Notes under the pieces: generated by a model | Database searches by the model: none | The model's input: the letters and a program-made list of their open reading frames with translations, nothing else | Told to the model about the DNA's origin: nothing | DNA from: Dehalococcoidales bacterium | GTDB taxonomy: Bacteria > Chloroflexota > Dehalococcoidia > Dehalococcoidales > Fen-1064 | Direction: 5' to 3' | Assembly (NCBI GenBank): GCA_028712845.1 | Contig: JAQTPO010000041.1 | Coordinates: 4,793-13,336, forward strand | Length of the DNA stretch: 8,544 bases | Shown: piece by piece, positions 1-5,803 of the stretch | How the letters are laid out: each line of letters starts with the position of its first letter | How positions within the stretch are numbered: position 1 is the stretch's first letter | Made by a program: the position numbers and the translations under genes

Positions 1-97
1 ATTCCGTATCAAGTCTTGTCCCGTACTAGATACGGGAACGGAATGACATTATATCAAATTGCTTCGTCGTCCCGATTACATCGGGATTTCTCGCGAT
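1..97. repeat. Pair of REP-like palindromes upstream of the YjbQ gene
   Basis: Two adjacent inverted repeats fill most of the non-coding start of the window. In the first, TCCCGTA (19-25) pairs with TACGGGA (31-37) around a 5-base loop, and an outer arm ATTCCGT (1-7) pairs with ACGGAAT (38-44). CCGTATC (4-10) can also pair with GATACGG (29-35), so alternative folds exist. In the second, TCCCGAT (70-76) pairs with ATCGGGA (80-86) around TAC, and ATTGC (58-62) can pair with GCGAT (93-97) with one G:U pair. Neither is followed by a T-run on the plus strand, so intrinsic termination is not supported. The look is that of dispersed intergenic REP-like elements. The first may continue beyond the left edge. 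Confidence 0.6.
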
Positions 98-141
98 GAT
101 TAACTCTGGATTAAGGAATTCATTCTGTGAGGTGTATATAA

Positions 142-558
142 ATGATAACAACACATGAAATCAGTCTGCGCACACAGGGTAACGGAGATATTGTCGATAT
201 TACCGCTAAAGTACAAAAATATGTGATGGACTCAGGCATTGAGAACGGCGTAGCGACTGTTTTTGTCACCCATTCGACAGTTGGCATCACTACCGTTGAA
301 TTCGAGCCGGGGCTGGTAGCAGATTTACAGAAGGCATGGGAACGACTTATCCCTAAAGACATTCCCTACGACCATGATTCCCGCTGGGGCGATGGTAATG
401 GCTATGCCCACGTGCGGGCTTCACTGCTGGGCGCTTCATTAGTCATACCGTTTACCGATAGAAAACTGGCGCTGGGCACATGGCAACAAATTATATTAAT
501 AGACTTCGATAATCGGGCACGGAACCGTACTGTTATCATACAGATAATGGGAGAATAA
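142..558 (+). CDS. YjbQ/UPF0047 family protein (secondary thiamine-phosphate synthase-type)
   Basis: A 138-residue cytosolic protein, the usual full length for the YjbQ (UPF0047) family. The family hallmarks are visible in order: HSTVGIT at residues 44-50; a histidine/aspartate-rich stretch with H78, D84, N86 and H90 (HDSRWGDGNGYAH, 78-90), probably metal-binding; RASLLGAS (92-99); LALGTWQQI (109-117) just before the C-terminal strands; and a C-terminal FDNRARNRTV. Some family members have weak thiamine-phosphate synthase activity that can rescue thiE mutants, but the true physiological role is unsettled, so the enzyme name should be treated as nominal. The ATG start is supported by GAGGTG (129-134) seven bases upstream. 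The gene appears monocistronic: a separate strong promoter lies after its stop. I see no clear promoter for it in the palindrome-rich stretch upstream. Confidence 0.9.
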   Translation: MITTHEISLRTQGNGDIVDITAKVQKYVMDSGIENGVATVFVTHSTVGITTVEFEPGLVADLQKAWERLIPKDIPYDHDSRWGDGNGYAHVRASLLGASLVIPFTDRKLALGTWQQIILIDFDNRARNRTVIIQIMGE

Positions 559-571
559 TTATCCCGTATCC

Positions 572-601
572 TTGACGTTAGATTCAATGATTGCGTATAA
601 T
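572..601 (+). promoter_or_regulatory. Sigma70-type promoter for the desulforedoxin pair
   Basis: A -35 box TTGACG (572-577, 5 of 6 to consensus) is followed by 18 bases and a perfect -10 box TATAAT (596-601). Transcription would start near 608, giving a leader of about 22 bases that contains the GGAAGGTG ribosome binding site (618-625) of the first small gene. It is the best promoter match seen in the window, placed exactly in the gap after the YjbQ gene. Confidence 0.7.
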
Positions 602-630
602 TAATACAAATAGGAACGGAAGGTGATACA

Positions 631-750
631 ATGGCAAATCAGATAGGGAAAAGATATTTCTGCGCCAAGTGTGGTAGCGAATTTATCGTGACCAAAGCTG
701 GCGCCGGCACCATCACTTGCTGTGGACAACCGATGGAACAAAAGAAGTAG
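631..750 (+). CDS. Desulforedoxin (rubredoxin-fold, Fe(Cys)4), copy 1
   Basis: A 39-residue protein with cysteines at 11, 14, 30 and 31. The CxxC, 15-residue gap, CC layout is exactly that of desulforedoxin and of the N-terminal domain of desulfoferrodoxin. The body GAGTITCCGQPM (24-35) matches the family pattern of a Gly-rich turn leading into the CC pair and CG-x-x-M. Desulforedoxin is a small cytosolic homodimer in which each chain binds one iron through four cysteines, acting as a one-electron carrier, often linked to superoxide or peroxide reduction in anaerobes. No superoxide-reductase (neelaredoxin) domain follows: the frame stops after KK. The start is supported by AAGGTG (620-625) five bases before ATG. 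A near-identically built paralogue begins 28 bases after its stop, so the two probably share one mRNA. The gene is too short for many gene callers. Confidence 0.85.
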   Translation: MANQIGKRYFCAKCGSEFIVTKAGAGTITCCGQPMEQKK

Positions 751-778
751 GATAAATTAGCTAAAGGAGGCTTCTCCC

Positions 779-922
779 GTGGCAAGTCAACTTGGTAAAA
801 GATATAAGTGTGAAGTCTGCGGCACAGAAATACTGTGCATCAAAGCCGGGGCCGGTCAGGTAACTTGTTGTGGCAAGGATGTCAAACTACAAGAACCGAA
901 ACCAATCCCATCTTCTGACTAA
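779..922 (+). CDS. Desulforedoxin (rubredoxin-fold, Fe(Cys)4), copy 2
   Basis: A 47-residue protein starting at GTG (779-781), chosen because AAAGGAGG (763-770), one of the strongest Shine-Dalgarno sequences in the window, sits eight bases upstream. Cysteines 11, 14, 30 and 31 keep the desulforedoxin spacing of copy 1. The two proteins share the opening (AxQ-GKRY), the KAGAG turn (22-26) and the TCCG site (29-32). Differences from copy 1 are a fifth cysteine at position 20 (ILC) and a longer polar C-terminal tail ending PKPIPSSD. It would be an electron carrier like copy 1. Whether the two form homodimers or a heterodimer cannot be read from sequence. The gene ends 10 bases before the end of the convergent folE, and no hairpin terminator is visible in that gap. 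Confidence 0.85.
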   Translation: MASQLGKRYKCEVCGTEILCIKAGAGQVTCCGKDVKLQEPKPIPSSD

Positions 923-932
923 TATCCATCAT

Positions 933-1496
933 TTATTTTTGAATTAACGAGAAGAACTCGGCACGGCTGGCTGCCTTGTTGCGGTACAGCCCTCTAATTG
1001 CCGAGGTGATGATATTAGTTCCCGGTTTCTTAACACCGCGCATCACCATACACAAATGTTCCGCTTGGACTACAACAGCAACCCCCTGTGGCTGTAGTGC
1101 GTCCATAATAGCATCCGCAATCTGCGTGGTCATTCTCTCCTGAATCTGTGGCCTTCGGGCAAAAATCTCCACCACTCTGGCAAATTTGCTGATGCCCACT
1201 ACTCTCCCGCTTGCATCAGGAATATAGCCGATATGCACTGTCCCGAAAAACGGCAAGAGATGATGCTCACACATTGAATAGAAAGGAATGTCTTTCAGTA
1301 TCACCATCTCTCTATGCCCGAGCTCATAACCGACTTTCAGTTCCTCTCTGGGGTCCATATCCATACCGGCAAAGAGTTCGGAATACATTTCAGCCACACG
1401 TCTTGGGGTATCTACCAACCCCTCCCGGGTAGGATTTTCCCCGATTGCAGTGATAATCGATGCTACGGCTTTTTTAATAGCTTCTTCTTTGACCAT
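933..1496 (-). CDS. folE: GTP cyclohydrolase I (FolE)
   Basis: A 187-residue type I GTP cyclohydrolase, which converts GTP to 7,8-dihydroneopterin triphosphate, the first step of tetrahydrofolate (and sometimes queuosine or pterin) synthesis; the family forms cytosolic decamers. In the numbering used here (start at 1496) the zinc site is Cys76 and His79 in CEHHLLPFFG (76-85), plus Cys149 in EHLCM (146-150), with His147 beside it. Other hallmarks are TPRRVAEMY (30-38), SKFARVVEIFARRPQIQER (103-121) and a C-terminal TSAIRG (164-169). The start is set at the ATG at 1496 because AGGAGG (1503-1508) lies six bases upstream. A second in-frame ATG seven codons earlier (1517) would place that Shine-Dalgarno inside the gene and has none of its own. 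The MFS gene ends 60 bases upstream on the same strand. Confidence 0.95.
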   Translation of the reverse strand: MVKEEAIKKAVASIITAIGENPTREGLVDTPRRVAEMYSELFAGMDMDPREELKVGYELGHREMVILKDIPFYSMCEHHLLPFFGTVHIGYIPDASGRVVGISKFARVVEIFARRPQIQERMTTQIADAIMDALQPQGVAVVVQAEHLCMVMRGVKKPGTNIITSAIRGLYRNKAASRAEFFSLIQK

Positions 1497-1502
1497 TTCA
1501 GT

Positions 1503-1508
1503 CCTCCT
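1503..1508 (-). promoter_or_regulatory. folE ribosome binding site (decides the start)
   Basis: On the minus strand this reads AGGAGG, six bases before the ATG at 1496. It argues against the longer in-frame start at 1517. Confidence 0.75.
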
Positions 1509-1532
1509 GTGCGACATGACGGCTCAAGGCTC

Positions 1533-1538
1533 ATTATA
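1533..1538 (-). promoter_or_regulatory. Possible folE -10 box
   Basis: The minus strand reads TATAAT here, preceded by TG immediately upstream. It lies in the 60-base gap between the MFS stop and folE, and transcription would begin about 30 bases before the folE start codon. No good -35 hexamer is seen at 16-18 bases, so the promoter is plausible but unproven. If real, folE would not depend on transcription through the MFS gene. Confidence 0.35.
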
Positions 1539-1556
1539 CATCATTGCGTATATCTT

Positions 1557-2786
1557 TCAGGATAACTTCGGTTTATCTTTCAAACGCAACAATATGATAC
1601 TTAATATTAATCCTACTATCGCCAGTGCAAGGCACATCAAAAATGCAGACTGGTATTTTTGAGTGGCATCGTATATAGCTCCGGCAATCGGGGGGCTTAC
1701 GGCAAATCCCAACGTAGAAACCAGTCCCATAATCGCCATTATCATACCGAGAGAACGGGTGCCGAATAGTGTGGCTGGAACAGCCGTTTCCAGAGGCACC
1801 ATTGAGCCATAAGCAAGCCCAAAAATTATCGTGAAGGCATAAAACGACCATATCCGGGATATGGACAGCAATCCCAACGCGATAACAGCCAGAGTGATTC
1901 CTATAACTAGAGCTTTTCGCGGTCCGATTTTGTCTGATATGAGACCAATCGTCAACCGGGAAATAATACTGCTCCCGCTGATAAATGAAAGTGTGCCGGC
2001 GGCTATCAACGGTGGTATACCAATATCCTGAGCGTGAGCAACAATATGCACATACATTACATTGTGGCCGGCATAAAAACAAAATAATATCAGCCCTATG
2101 AGCCAGAAACGTGAGGTTCTGACGGCTTCGCCGAGGGTCAATCCTCCCGAAGGGACAACTCCAGAACGCTTTTCATCAGCGCGAAGGATTTTTTCCCCAT
2201 AGGGTAACAAACCGACATCCTGCGGTTTGTTTTTCAAGAACTGTGCCAGTGGAATAACGAAAACCAAGTTGATAAGACCCAGGATTACACAAGCCCATCG
2301 CCACTGAAATGAAGTGATAAATAATTGGGTTATCGGCGGCCAGATGATAGCCCCTATTCCAAAACCAGCGAGGGTGATACCGATGGCAGTGCTTCTTTTC
2401 GAGTTGAACCATCGGGTGACTGTGGACATCAGGGGAATATAAGAAAAAGCGCTTCCGGCGCCGAACAAGACACCCCATATCAGATAAACGTGCCATAATT
2501 CTTTAACCTGTGTGAGTAATAGAAACCCTGCGGCGGTCAAAATACCATTGATTGTAACAAGTAACCTGGGACCATATCTGTCACTGAGTCTGCCGGCAAC
2601 AATCGCTAACAATCCTCCGACGACTGCTGAAATAGTAATGGCAACGGAAAGGGCGCCACGTTCCCATTTGAACTCACCTGTGAGCGGTAATAAAAAAACC
2701 CCGAAAGTGCTGAACCTGGTGGATATCACAGCTAGAATAAATGAGGACAAAAAAACCATTACCCAGCTATAGTGCAGCTTTTTCAA
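1557..2786 (-). CDS. MFS transporter, monocarboxylate/oxalate-formate antiporter-like
   Basis: A 409-residue integral inner-membrane protein with about 12 hydrophobic segments in two halves (roughly 8-185 and 225-402) joined by a polar loop (186-222), typical of major facilitator superfamily (MFS) secondary carriers. The MFS motif A appears in each half: GRLSDRYGPR (65-74) and GLISDKIGPRK (281-291). RWFNSKRSTAIGITLAGFGIG (125-145) resembles the monocarboxylate-transporter and OFA (oxalate/formate antiporter) branches, so a small organic anion is the likely cargo. The exact substrate cannot be read. Translation starts at TTG (2784-2786), supported by GAGGG (2793-2797 on the minus strand) six bases upstream. 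The thrC gene ends 127 bases upstream with a palindrome between. folE lies downstream on the same strand without obvious functional link. Confidence 0.85.
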   Translation of the reverse strand: MKKLHYSWVMVFLSSFILAVISTRFSTFGVFLLPLTGEFKWERGALSVAITISAVVGGLLAIVAGRLSDRYGPRLLVTINGILTAAGFLLLTQVKELWHVYLIWGVLFGAGSAFSYIPLMSTVTRWFNSKRSTAIGITLAGFGIGAIIWPPITQLFITSFQWRWACVILGLINLVFVIPLAQFLKNKPQDVGLLPYGEKILRADEKRSGVVPSGGLTLGEAVRTSRFWLIGLILFCFYAGHNVMYVHIVAHAQDIGIPPLIAAGTLSFISGSSIISRLTIGLISDKIGPRKALVIGITLAVIALGLLSISRIWSFYAFTIIFGLAYGSMVPLETAVPATLFGTRSLGMIMAIMGLVSTLGFAVSPPIAGAIYDATQKYQSAFLMCLALAIVGLILSIILLRLKDKPKLS

Positions 2787-2873
2787 TCACATCCCTCAAT
2801 GCCAAAAACCGGAGTCAATCTTAACGGGAATATACTACCACCCTGTTGCATAAGACTGTATTTATGGTAAATC

Positions 2874-2894
2874 TCTCCCTTTCTCAAAGGGAGA
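2874..2894. repeat. Perfect palindrome between thrC and the MFS gene, possible terminator
   Basis: TCTCCCTTT (2874-2882) and AAAGGGAGA (2886-2894) form a perfect 9-bp stem with a 3-base loop, starting about 19 bases after the thrC stop. The minus strand continues GATTTACC, without a real T-run, so as an intrinsic terminator it would be weak. It may instead be a dispersed intergenic repeat. It lies in the right place to reduce read-through from thrC into the MFS gene. Confidence 0.5.
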
Positions 2895-2913
2895 TTGAGA
2901 GTGATTTTGTGTC

Positions 2914-3966
2914 TTACTTCCAGCCGAGAGCCTCTTGCACCGCTTTTTCTGTCGGTGCTACCCGCGTGAAAGCACCGGCGTCTTTCAGGGCAATATCCGC
3001 ATCCTTCAAACCGTTGCCGGTCACCACGCAGACTATCTTCTTGCCGAAAAAATCCCGCCCCTGTTTTTTCATCTTGAGAAGCCCTGCCAGCGGCGCTGCT
3101 GAAGCCGGCTCCCCAAAGACACCTTCTCTCTTGGTCATCAAATGATAAGCGTTCAGAATTTCATCATCGCTTACCATATCGATGACACCTCCTGACTCAT
3201 CCCTTGCAGTGGTGGCTTTCTGCCAGCTTGCCGGATTGCCGATTCTGATTGCCGTAGCAATCGTTTGGGGGTGTTCTACGATTTGTCCCCTGACAATGGG
3301 CGCGGCGCCTTCCGCCTGAAAACCCATCATCTTCGGACGTATTTTCGATTTTCCAATCTTGTGATATTCCACGAACCCTTTCCAGTAAGCAGTGATATTG
3401 CCGGCATTACCTACCGGAATGAAAAGATAATCAGGCGCATCCCCCAAAAAGTCGATGATTTCAAAAGCGGCGGTTTTCTGCCCCTCTATGCGGTATGGAT
3501 TCACCGAATTTACCAGCGTCACCGGATGGGTTTCGGTGAGTTTTCTCACAATCTGGAGCGCCTGGTCGAAGTTACCATCGATAGTAATGATTTTAGCGCC
3601 ATAGACAATTGCCTGCGCCAGTTTGCCGAGGGCGATTTTTCCTTCCGGCACCATTATAATTGCTTTTAACCCGCGGTAAGCGGCGTAAGCCGCCGCCGAA
3701 GCGCTGGTATTGCCAGTTGAGGCGCACATAATCGCCTGACTGCCTTCTTCAATGGCTTTGGCAACCGCTACGACCATGCCGCGGTCTTTAAAAGAGCCGG
3801 TCGGGTTGCACCCTTCCAGCTTGAAATAAAGCTCTTTACAGCCGATTTCTTTTTCTAATTGATTGCTTCTAACGAGAGGCGTATCGCCTTCTCCCAGGGA
3901 AAACATGGGCGTTTTTGAAGTTAGCGGTAAATATTCTTTGTATCTTGCCAGTACTCCGGATTTCAT
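2914..3966 (-). CDS. thrC: Threonine synthase
   Basis: A 350-residue PLP-dependent fold-type II enzyme that converts O-phospho-L-homoserine to threonine and phosphate, the last step of threonine synthesis, in the cytosol. Numbered from the start at 3966, the PLP-binding lysine is Lys60 in [10 protein letters not shown] (54-63). [17 protein letters not shown] (83-99) is the substrate/cofactor loop, and PVGNAGNI (183-190) is the glycine-rich loop that holds the PLP phosphate. LGEGDTPLV (24-32) is the usual N-terminal substrate motif. The length fits the shorter bacterial/archaeal class. The ATG at 3966 is preferred because GGCAGG (3974-3979) lies seven bases upstream; in-frame ATGs at 3972 and 4008 have poorer spacing or none. 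Related PLP enzymes such as threonine dehydratase are less likely because of the TPLV and VGNAGN signatures. The gene is divergent from the CoA-transferase pair. Confidence 0.92.
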   Translation of the reverse strand: MKSGVLARYKEYLPLTSKTPMFSLGEGDTPLVRSNQLEKEIGCKELYFKLEGCNPTGSFKDRGMVVAVAKAIEEGSQAIMCASTGNTSASAAAYAAYRGLKAIIMVPEGKIALGKLAQAIVYGAKIITIDGNFDQALQIVRKLTETHPVTLVNSVNPYRIEGQKTAAFEIIDFLGDAPDYLFIPVGNAGNITAYWKGFVEYHKIGKSKIRPKMMGFQAEGAAPIVRGQIVEHPQTIATAIRIGNPASWQKATTARDESGGVIDMVSDDEILNAYHLMTKREGVFGEPASAAPLAGLLKMKKQGRDFFGKKIVCVVTGNGLKDADIALKDAGAFTRVAPTEKAVQEALGWK

Positions 3967-3973
3967 TTTCATA

Positions 3974-3979
3974 CCTGCC
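3974..3979 (-). promoter_or_regulatory. thrC ribosome binding site (decides the start)
   Basis: The minus strand reads GGCAGG, seven bases before the ATG at 3966. It would be only one base before the ATG at 3972, and downstream of the ATG at 4008, so it favours the shorter protein. Confidence 0.5.
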
Positions 3980-3997
3980 AATATTAGATATTTTCTA

Positions 3998-4033
3998 ATT
4001 GTAGTCATATTTGGGCTAATAGTGCAATGTCAG
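3998..4033 (-). promoter_or_regulatory. Candidate thrC promoter
   Basis: Two overlapping readings exist on the minus strand. One has -35 CTGACA (4033-4028), 18 bases, then -10 TATGAC (4009-4004). The other has -35 TTGCAC (4027-4022), 18 bases, then -10 TACAAT (4003-3998). Either gives a leader of about 25-35 bases before the ATG at 3966. Each has one weak hexamer, so the assignment is tentative. Confidence 0.35.
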
Positions 4034-4079
4034 GCATATTTCAGCTACCAGCACATCCCTAAACGCTGGCATATCTCGC

Positions 4080-4109
4080 TTTACAAAAGTAATCGTAATC
4101 ACTTACAAT
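4080..4109 (+). promoter_or_regulatory. Promoter of the CoA-transferase operon, nearly leaderless
   Basis: The -35 box TTTACA (4080-4085, 5 of 6 to consensus), an 18-base spacer and the -10 box TACAAT (4104-4109, 5 of 6) form a good sigma70-type promoter. Expected initiation near 4116-4117 leaves only about six bases before the ATG at 4123. That explains why no Shine-Dalgarno sequence is found for this gene. Confidence 0.5.
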
Positions 4110-4118
4110 CAAATTGTA
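4104..4118. promoter_or_regulatory. Inverted repeat over the -10 box, possible operator
   Basis: TACAAT (4104-4109) and ATTGTA (4113-4118) form a perfect 6-bp inverted repeat around CAA. It covers the putative -10 box and start point of the CoA-transferase promoter, a typical position for a repressor site. It could also be coincidence in an AT-rich stretch. Confidence 0.3.
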
Positions 4119-4122
4119 CGAA

Positions 4123-4812
4123 ATGGACAAAATATTCCCCAACCCTGAATTAGCAGTCGCCGATATTCCCGATGGCGCCGTCATTATGGTCGGCGGATTC
4201 GGGGTCACCGGCTTGCCTTTTACCCTCATCCAGGCACTTGCTCGACAAGGCGCTAAGAACCTCACTATTATCGCGAATAGCGCCGGCGGCCGACTTCCGG
4301 ACATTGATATCTCATTGCTGGTGAGAAACAGGCAAATTAAAAAGGTAATTGCTTCCTACCCTGTTTATGCCGATAGAGTCAGTGTGTTCGAAGAAGCTTA
4401 TGTCAGAGGAGAAGTTGAACTGGAAATGGTGCCGCAGGGGACATTTGCGGAACGCATCCGCGCCGGCGGGGCAGGCATCCCAGCCTTTTACACTCCGACG
4501 GGAGTCGGCACGACTCTGGCAGAAGGTAAAGAGAGAAGAATCCTCAACGGCAAAAAATATGTGCTGGAATTCGCTCTCAAAGCTGACTTTGCGCTTATCA
4601 AAGCACACAAAGCCGATAAAATAGGCAATCTCACTTATCATCGTTCCGCCCGTAATTTCAATCCGAATATGGCGACCGCCGCAAATATTACCATTGCTGA
4701 AGTCGATGAAATTATAGAGACCGGAGAACTCGATCCGGAGACCGTTATTACGCCGGCAATTTACGTTACACGCATCGTGAAGGGAGAAAAGCATGAAATC
4801 CGGTTTGACTAG
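4123..4812 (+). CDS. Class I CoA-transferase, subunit A (3-oxoacid/acetate CoA-transferase-like)
   Basis: A 229-residue alpha subunit of a two-subunit class I CoA-transferase, which moves CoA between an acyl-CoA and a free carboxylic acid in the cytosol. The N-terminus has the family layout: a short MDKIFPNPEL, then ADIPDGAVIMVGGFGVTGLP, the glycine-rich CoA-binding stretch (about residues 14-33). NSAGG (50-54) and a central GAGIPAFYTPTGVGT (117-131) are also typical of 3-oxoacid CoA-transferase A. The protein ends shortly after a TPAIYVTRIV segment, as the family does. The substrate pair cannot be decided: acetoacetate, butyrate and acetate enzymes look alike. The ATG at 4123 fits family N-termini. 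An in-frame TTG at 4114 is possible but lies upstream of the predicted transcription start. There is no Shine-Dalgarno sequence. The gene overlaps subunit B by 20 bases. Confidence 0.88.
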   Translation: MDKIFPNPELAVADIPDGAVIMVGGFGVTGLPFTLIQALARQGAKNLTIIANSAGGRLPDIDISLLVRNRQIKKVIASYPVYADRVSVFEEAYVRGEVELEMVPQGTFAERIRAGGAGIPAFYTPTGVGTTLAEGKERRILNGKKYVLEFALKADFALIKAHKADKIGNLTYHRSARNFNPNMATAANITIAEVDEIIETGELDPETVITPAIYVTRIVKGEKHEIRFD

Positions 4813-5455
4813 AGAACTGATTGCCATGCGCGCCGCCCGCGAATTCCGCGATGGTGATTATGTCAACCTGGGGATTGGCTTGCCGACCCTTGCCTCCAGT
4901 TTTGTCCCGGACGATATCAATGTCACCCTGCACTGCGAGAACGGTATGGTCGGGTATGGCCGCATCGCCTCTGAAGGTGAAATCGACCCCGAACTGGTCA
5001 ATGCCGGCTCAGAGCCGGTCACACTCAAATTCGGCGCTTCTTTCTCTGATAGCGCCAGTAGTTTTGCGATGATTCGCGGCGGACACGTTAATGTTGCCGT
5101 GCTGGGAGCATTTCAGGTCTCGGAAAAAGGCGACCTGGCAAACTGGCTAAGGGCAGATAAAAAAGTCGGCAGTGTCGGCGGTAGTATGGACCTGGTCTTT
5201 GGTTCGAAGAGAGTAATCGTAACAATGGAGCATACCACCCGTGACGGCAAACCGCGCATTGTCAAGAAATGCACTTATCCCTTAACCGGCAAACACTGTG
5301 TTAGCCTCATTGTCACCAGCCTGGCAGTGATTGAAGTAACGCCAAAAGGCATGTTACTTAAGGAAATAGCTCCGGGATTCACTCCTGAAGAAGTGCAAGC
5401 CGTTACCGAACCGCGCCTCATTATTGCACCCGATTTGCACGATATCGAAATGTAA
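4793..5455 (+). CDS. Class I CoA-transferase, subunit B (3-oxoacid/acetate CoA-transferase-like)
   Basis: A 220-residue beta subunit carrying the catalytic residue. The active-site glutamate is Glu49 in HCENGMVGYG (47-56), the family's ENG-x-x-G motif, where a glutamyl-CoA thioester forms. Further family marks are an N-terminal VNLGIGLPT (24-32), the GGHVNVAVLGAFQV stretch (96-109), a GGSMDL (129-134) and a C-terminal EVQAVTEPRL. The ATG at 4793 is preceded by AAGGGAG (4780-4786) inside the end of the A gene, and the 20-base overlap implies translational coupling and equal subunit supply. The stop falls before a long non-coding gap whose first hairpin is about 88 bases away and lacks a T-run. 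Confidence 0.9.
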   Translation: MKSGLTRELIAMRAAREFRDGDYVNLGIGLPTLASSFVPDDINVTLHCENGMVGYGRIASEGEIDPELVNAGSEPVTLKFGASFSDSASSFAMIRGGHVNVAVLGAFQVSEKGDLANWLRADKKVGSVGGSMDLVFGSKRVIVTMEHTTRDGKPRIVKKCTYPLTGKHCVSLIVTSLAVIEVTPKGMLLKEIAPGFTPEEVQAVTEPRLIIAPDLHDIEM

Positions 5456-5542
5456 CTACTTGTTCCGTCTGCCTTGGTGAGCAAAAATAGTACTTAGTTA
5501 CATAAATTGACGTTGGATTTTAACTAATCTCTGTGTCTGGTG

Positions 5543-5564
5543 GCACAGGCGTCCCCGCCTGTGC
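5543..5564. repeat. GC-rich palindrome (REP-like)
   Basis: GCACAGGCG (5543-5551) and CGCCTGTGC (5556-5564) form a perfect 9-bp stem around the 4-base loop TCCC. The flanks on both sides lack T-runs, so it is not a classical intrinsic terminator for the CoA-transferase operon. The composition is richer in GC than the surrounding gap. It resembles short mobile intergenic palindromes found in many bacterial genomes. Confidence 0.6.
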
Positions 5565-5713
5565 GTGCATGCCCCAATGCTTATGCGGATTTTCGTAATT
5601 AGGTACTGGCTTCCCCGAATGCTCCGAGCTTGCCTGAGCTCAAACGAATGGTACAACCAACCAAATAATACTACCCGTTATCTCATTGTTTTGGACGAAA
5701 AGTACTTAGAAAG

Positions 5714-5721
5714 TGTACAAT
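5714..5721 (+). promoter_or_regulatory. Possible -10 region for the ferredoxin-AOR operon
   Basis: TG directly followed by TACAAT (5716-5721) is a fair -10 element. The best -35 upstream is TTGGAC (5691-5696), with a long 19-base spacer and only 3 of 6 matches. A start here would give a leader of about 75 bases. The same TACAAT hexamer appears at the CoA-transferase and thrC promoters. Confidence 0.3.
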
Positions 5722-5803
5722 TAAATTAGGGCTTCTCACCATTTCATCCGATACCTGCTTGCAAACTAAATTAAGAATTTTTTCCTATTGAGGAAGTGAG
5801 CAT

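Larger units (their letters stand above)
5456..5803. other. 348-base non-coding gap
   Basis: No credible coding region is seen on either strand. It holds a strong GC-rich palindrome (5543-5564), a perfect 8-bp palindrome TGAGCTCA (5635-5642) with a nested GAGCT/AGCTC pair (5626-5630, 5637-5641), two copies of AGTACTTAG (5489-5497 and 5701-5709), and a possible -10 box for the downstream operon (5716-5721). The last 80 bases are AT-rich and read as a leader. Confidence 0.6.

Noticed and set aside
1497..1517. Seven-codon longer folE N-terminus from the ATG at 1517
   Set aside because: The AGGAGG at 1503-1508 would fall inside the gene; the ATG at 1496 has ideal spacing to it.
3967..4008. Fourteen-codon longer thrC N-terminus from the ATG at 4008
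   Set aside because: No Shine-Dalgarno sequence precedes it, the added residues do not look like the family N-terminus, and a candidate -10 box overlaps it.
4114..4122. TTG start three codons upstream in the CoA-transferase A gene
   Set aside because: It lies upstream of or at the predicted transcription start and has no Shine-Dalgarno sequence; the ATG at 4123 fits family N-termini. Not fully excluded.
4312..4827. Long open frame of 171 codons on the minus strand
   Set aside because: It lies antisense within the well-supported CoA-transferase A gene and encodes no recognisable motif.
5456..5803. Small hidden gene or RNA gene in the long gap
   Set aside because: No frame shows a start with ribosome binding site or recognisable protein, and no tRNA cloverleaf or known RNA motif is apparent by eye.
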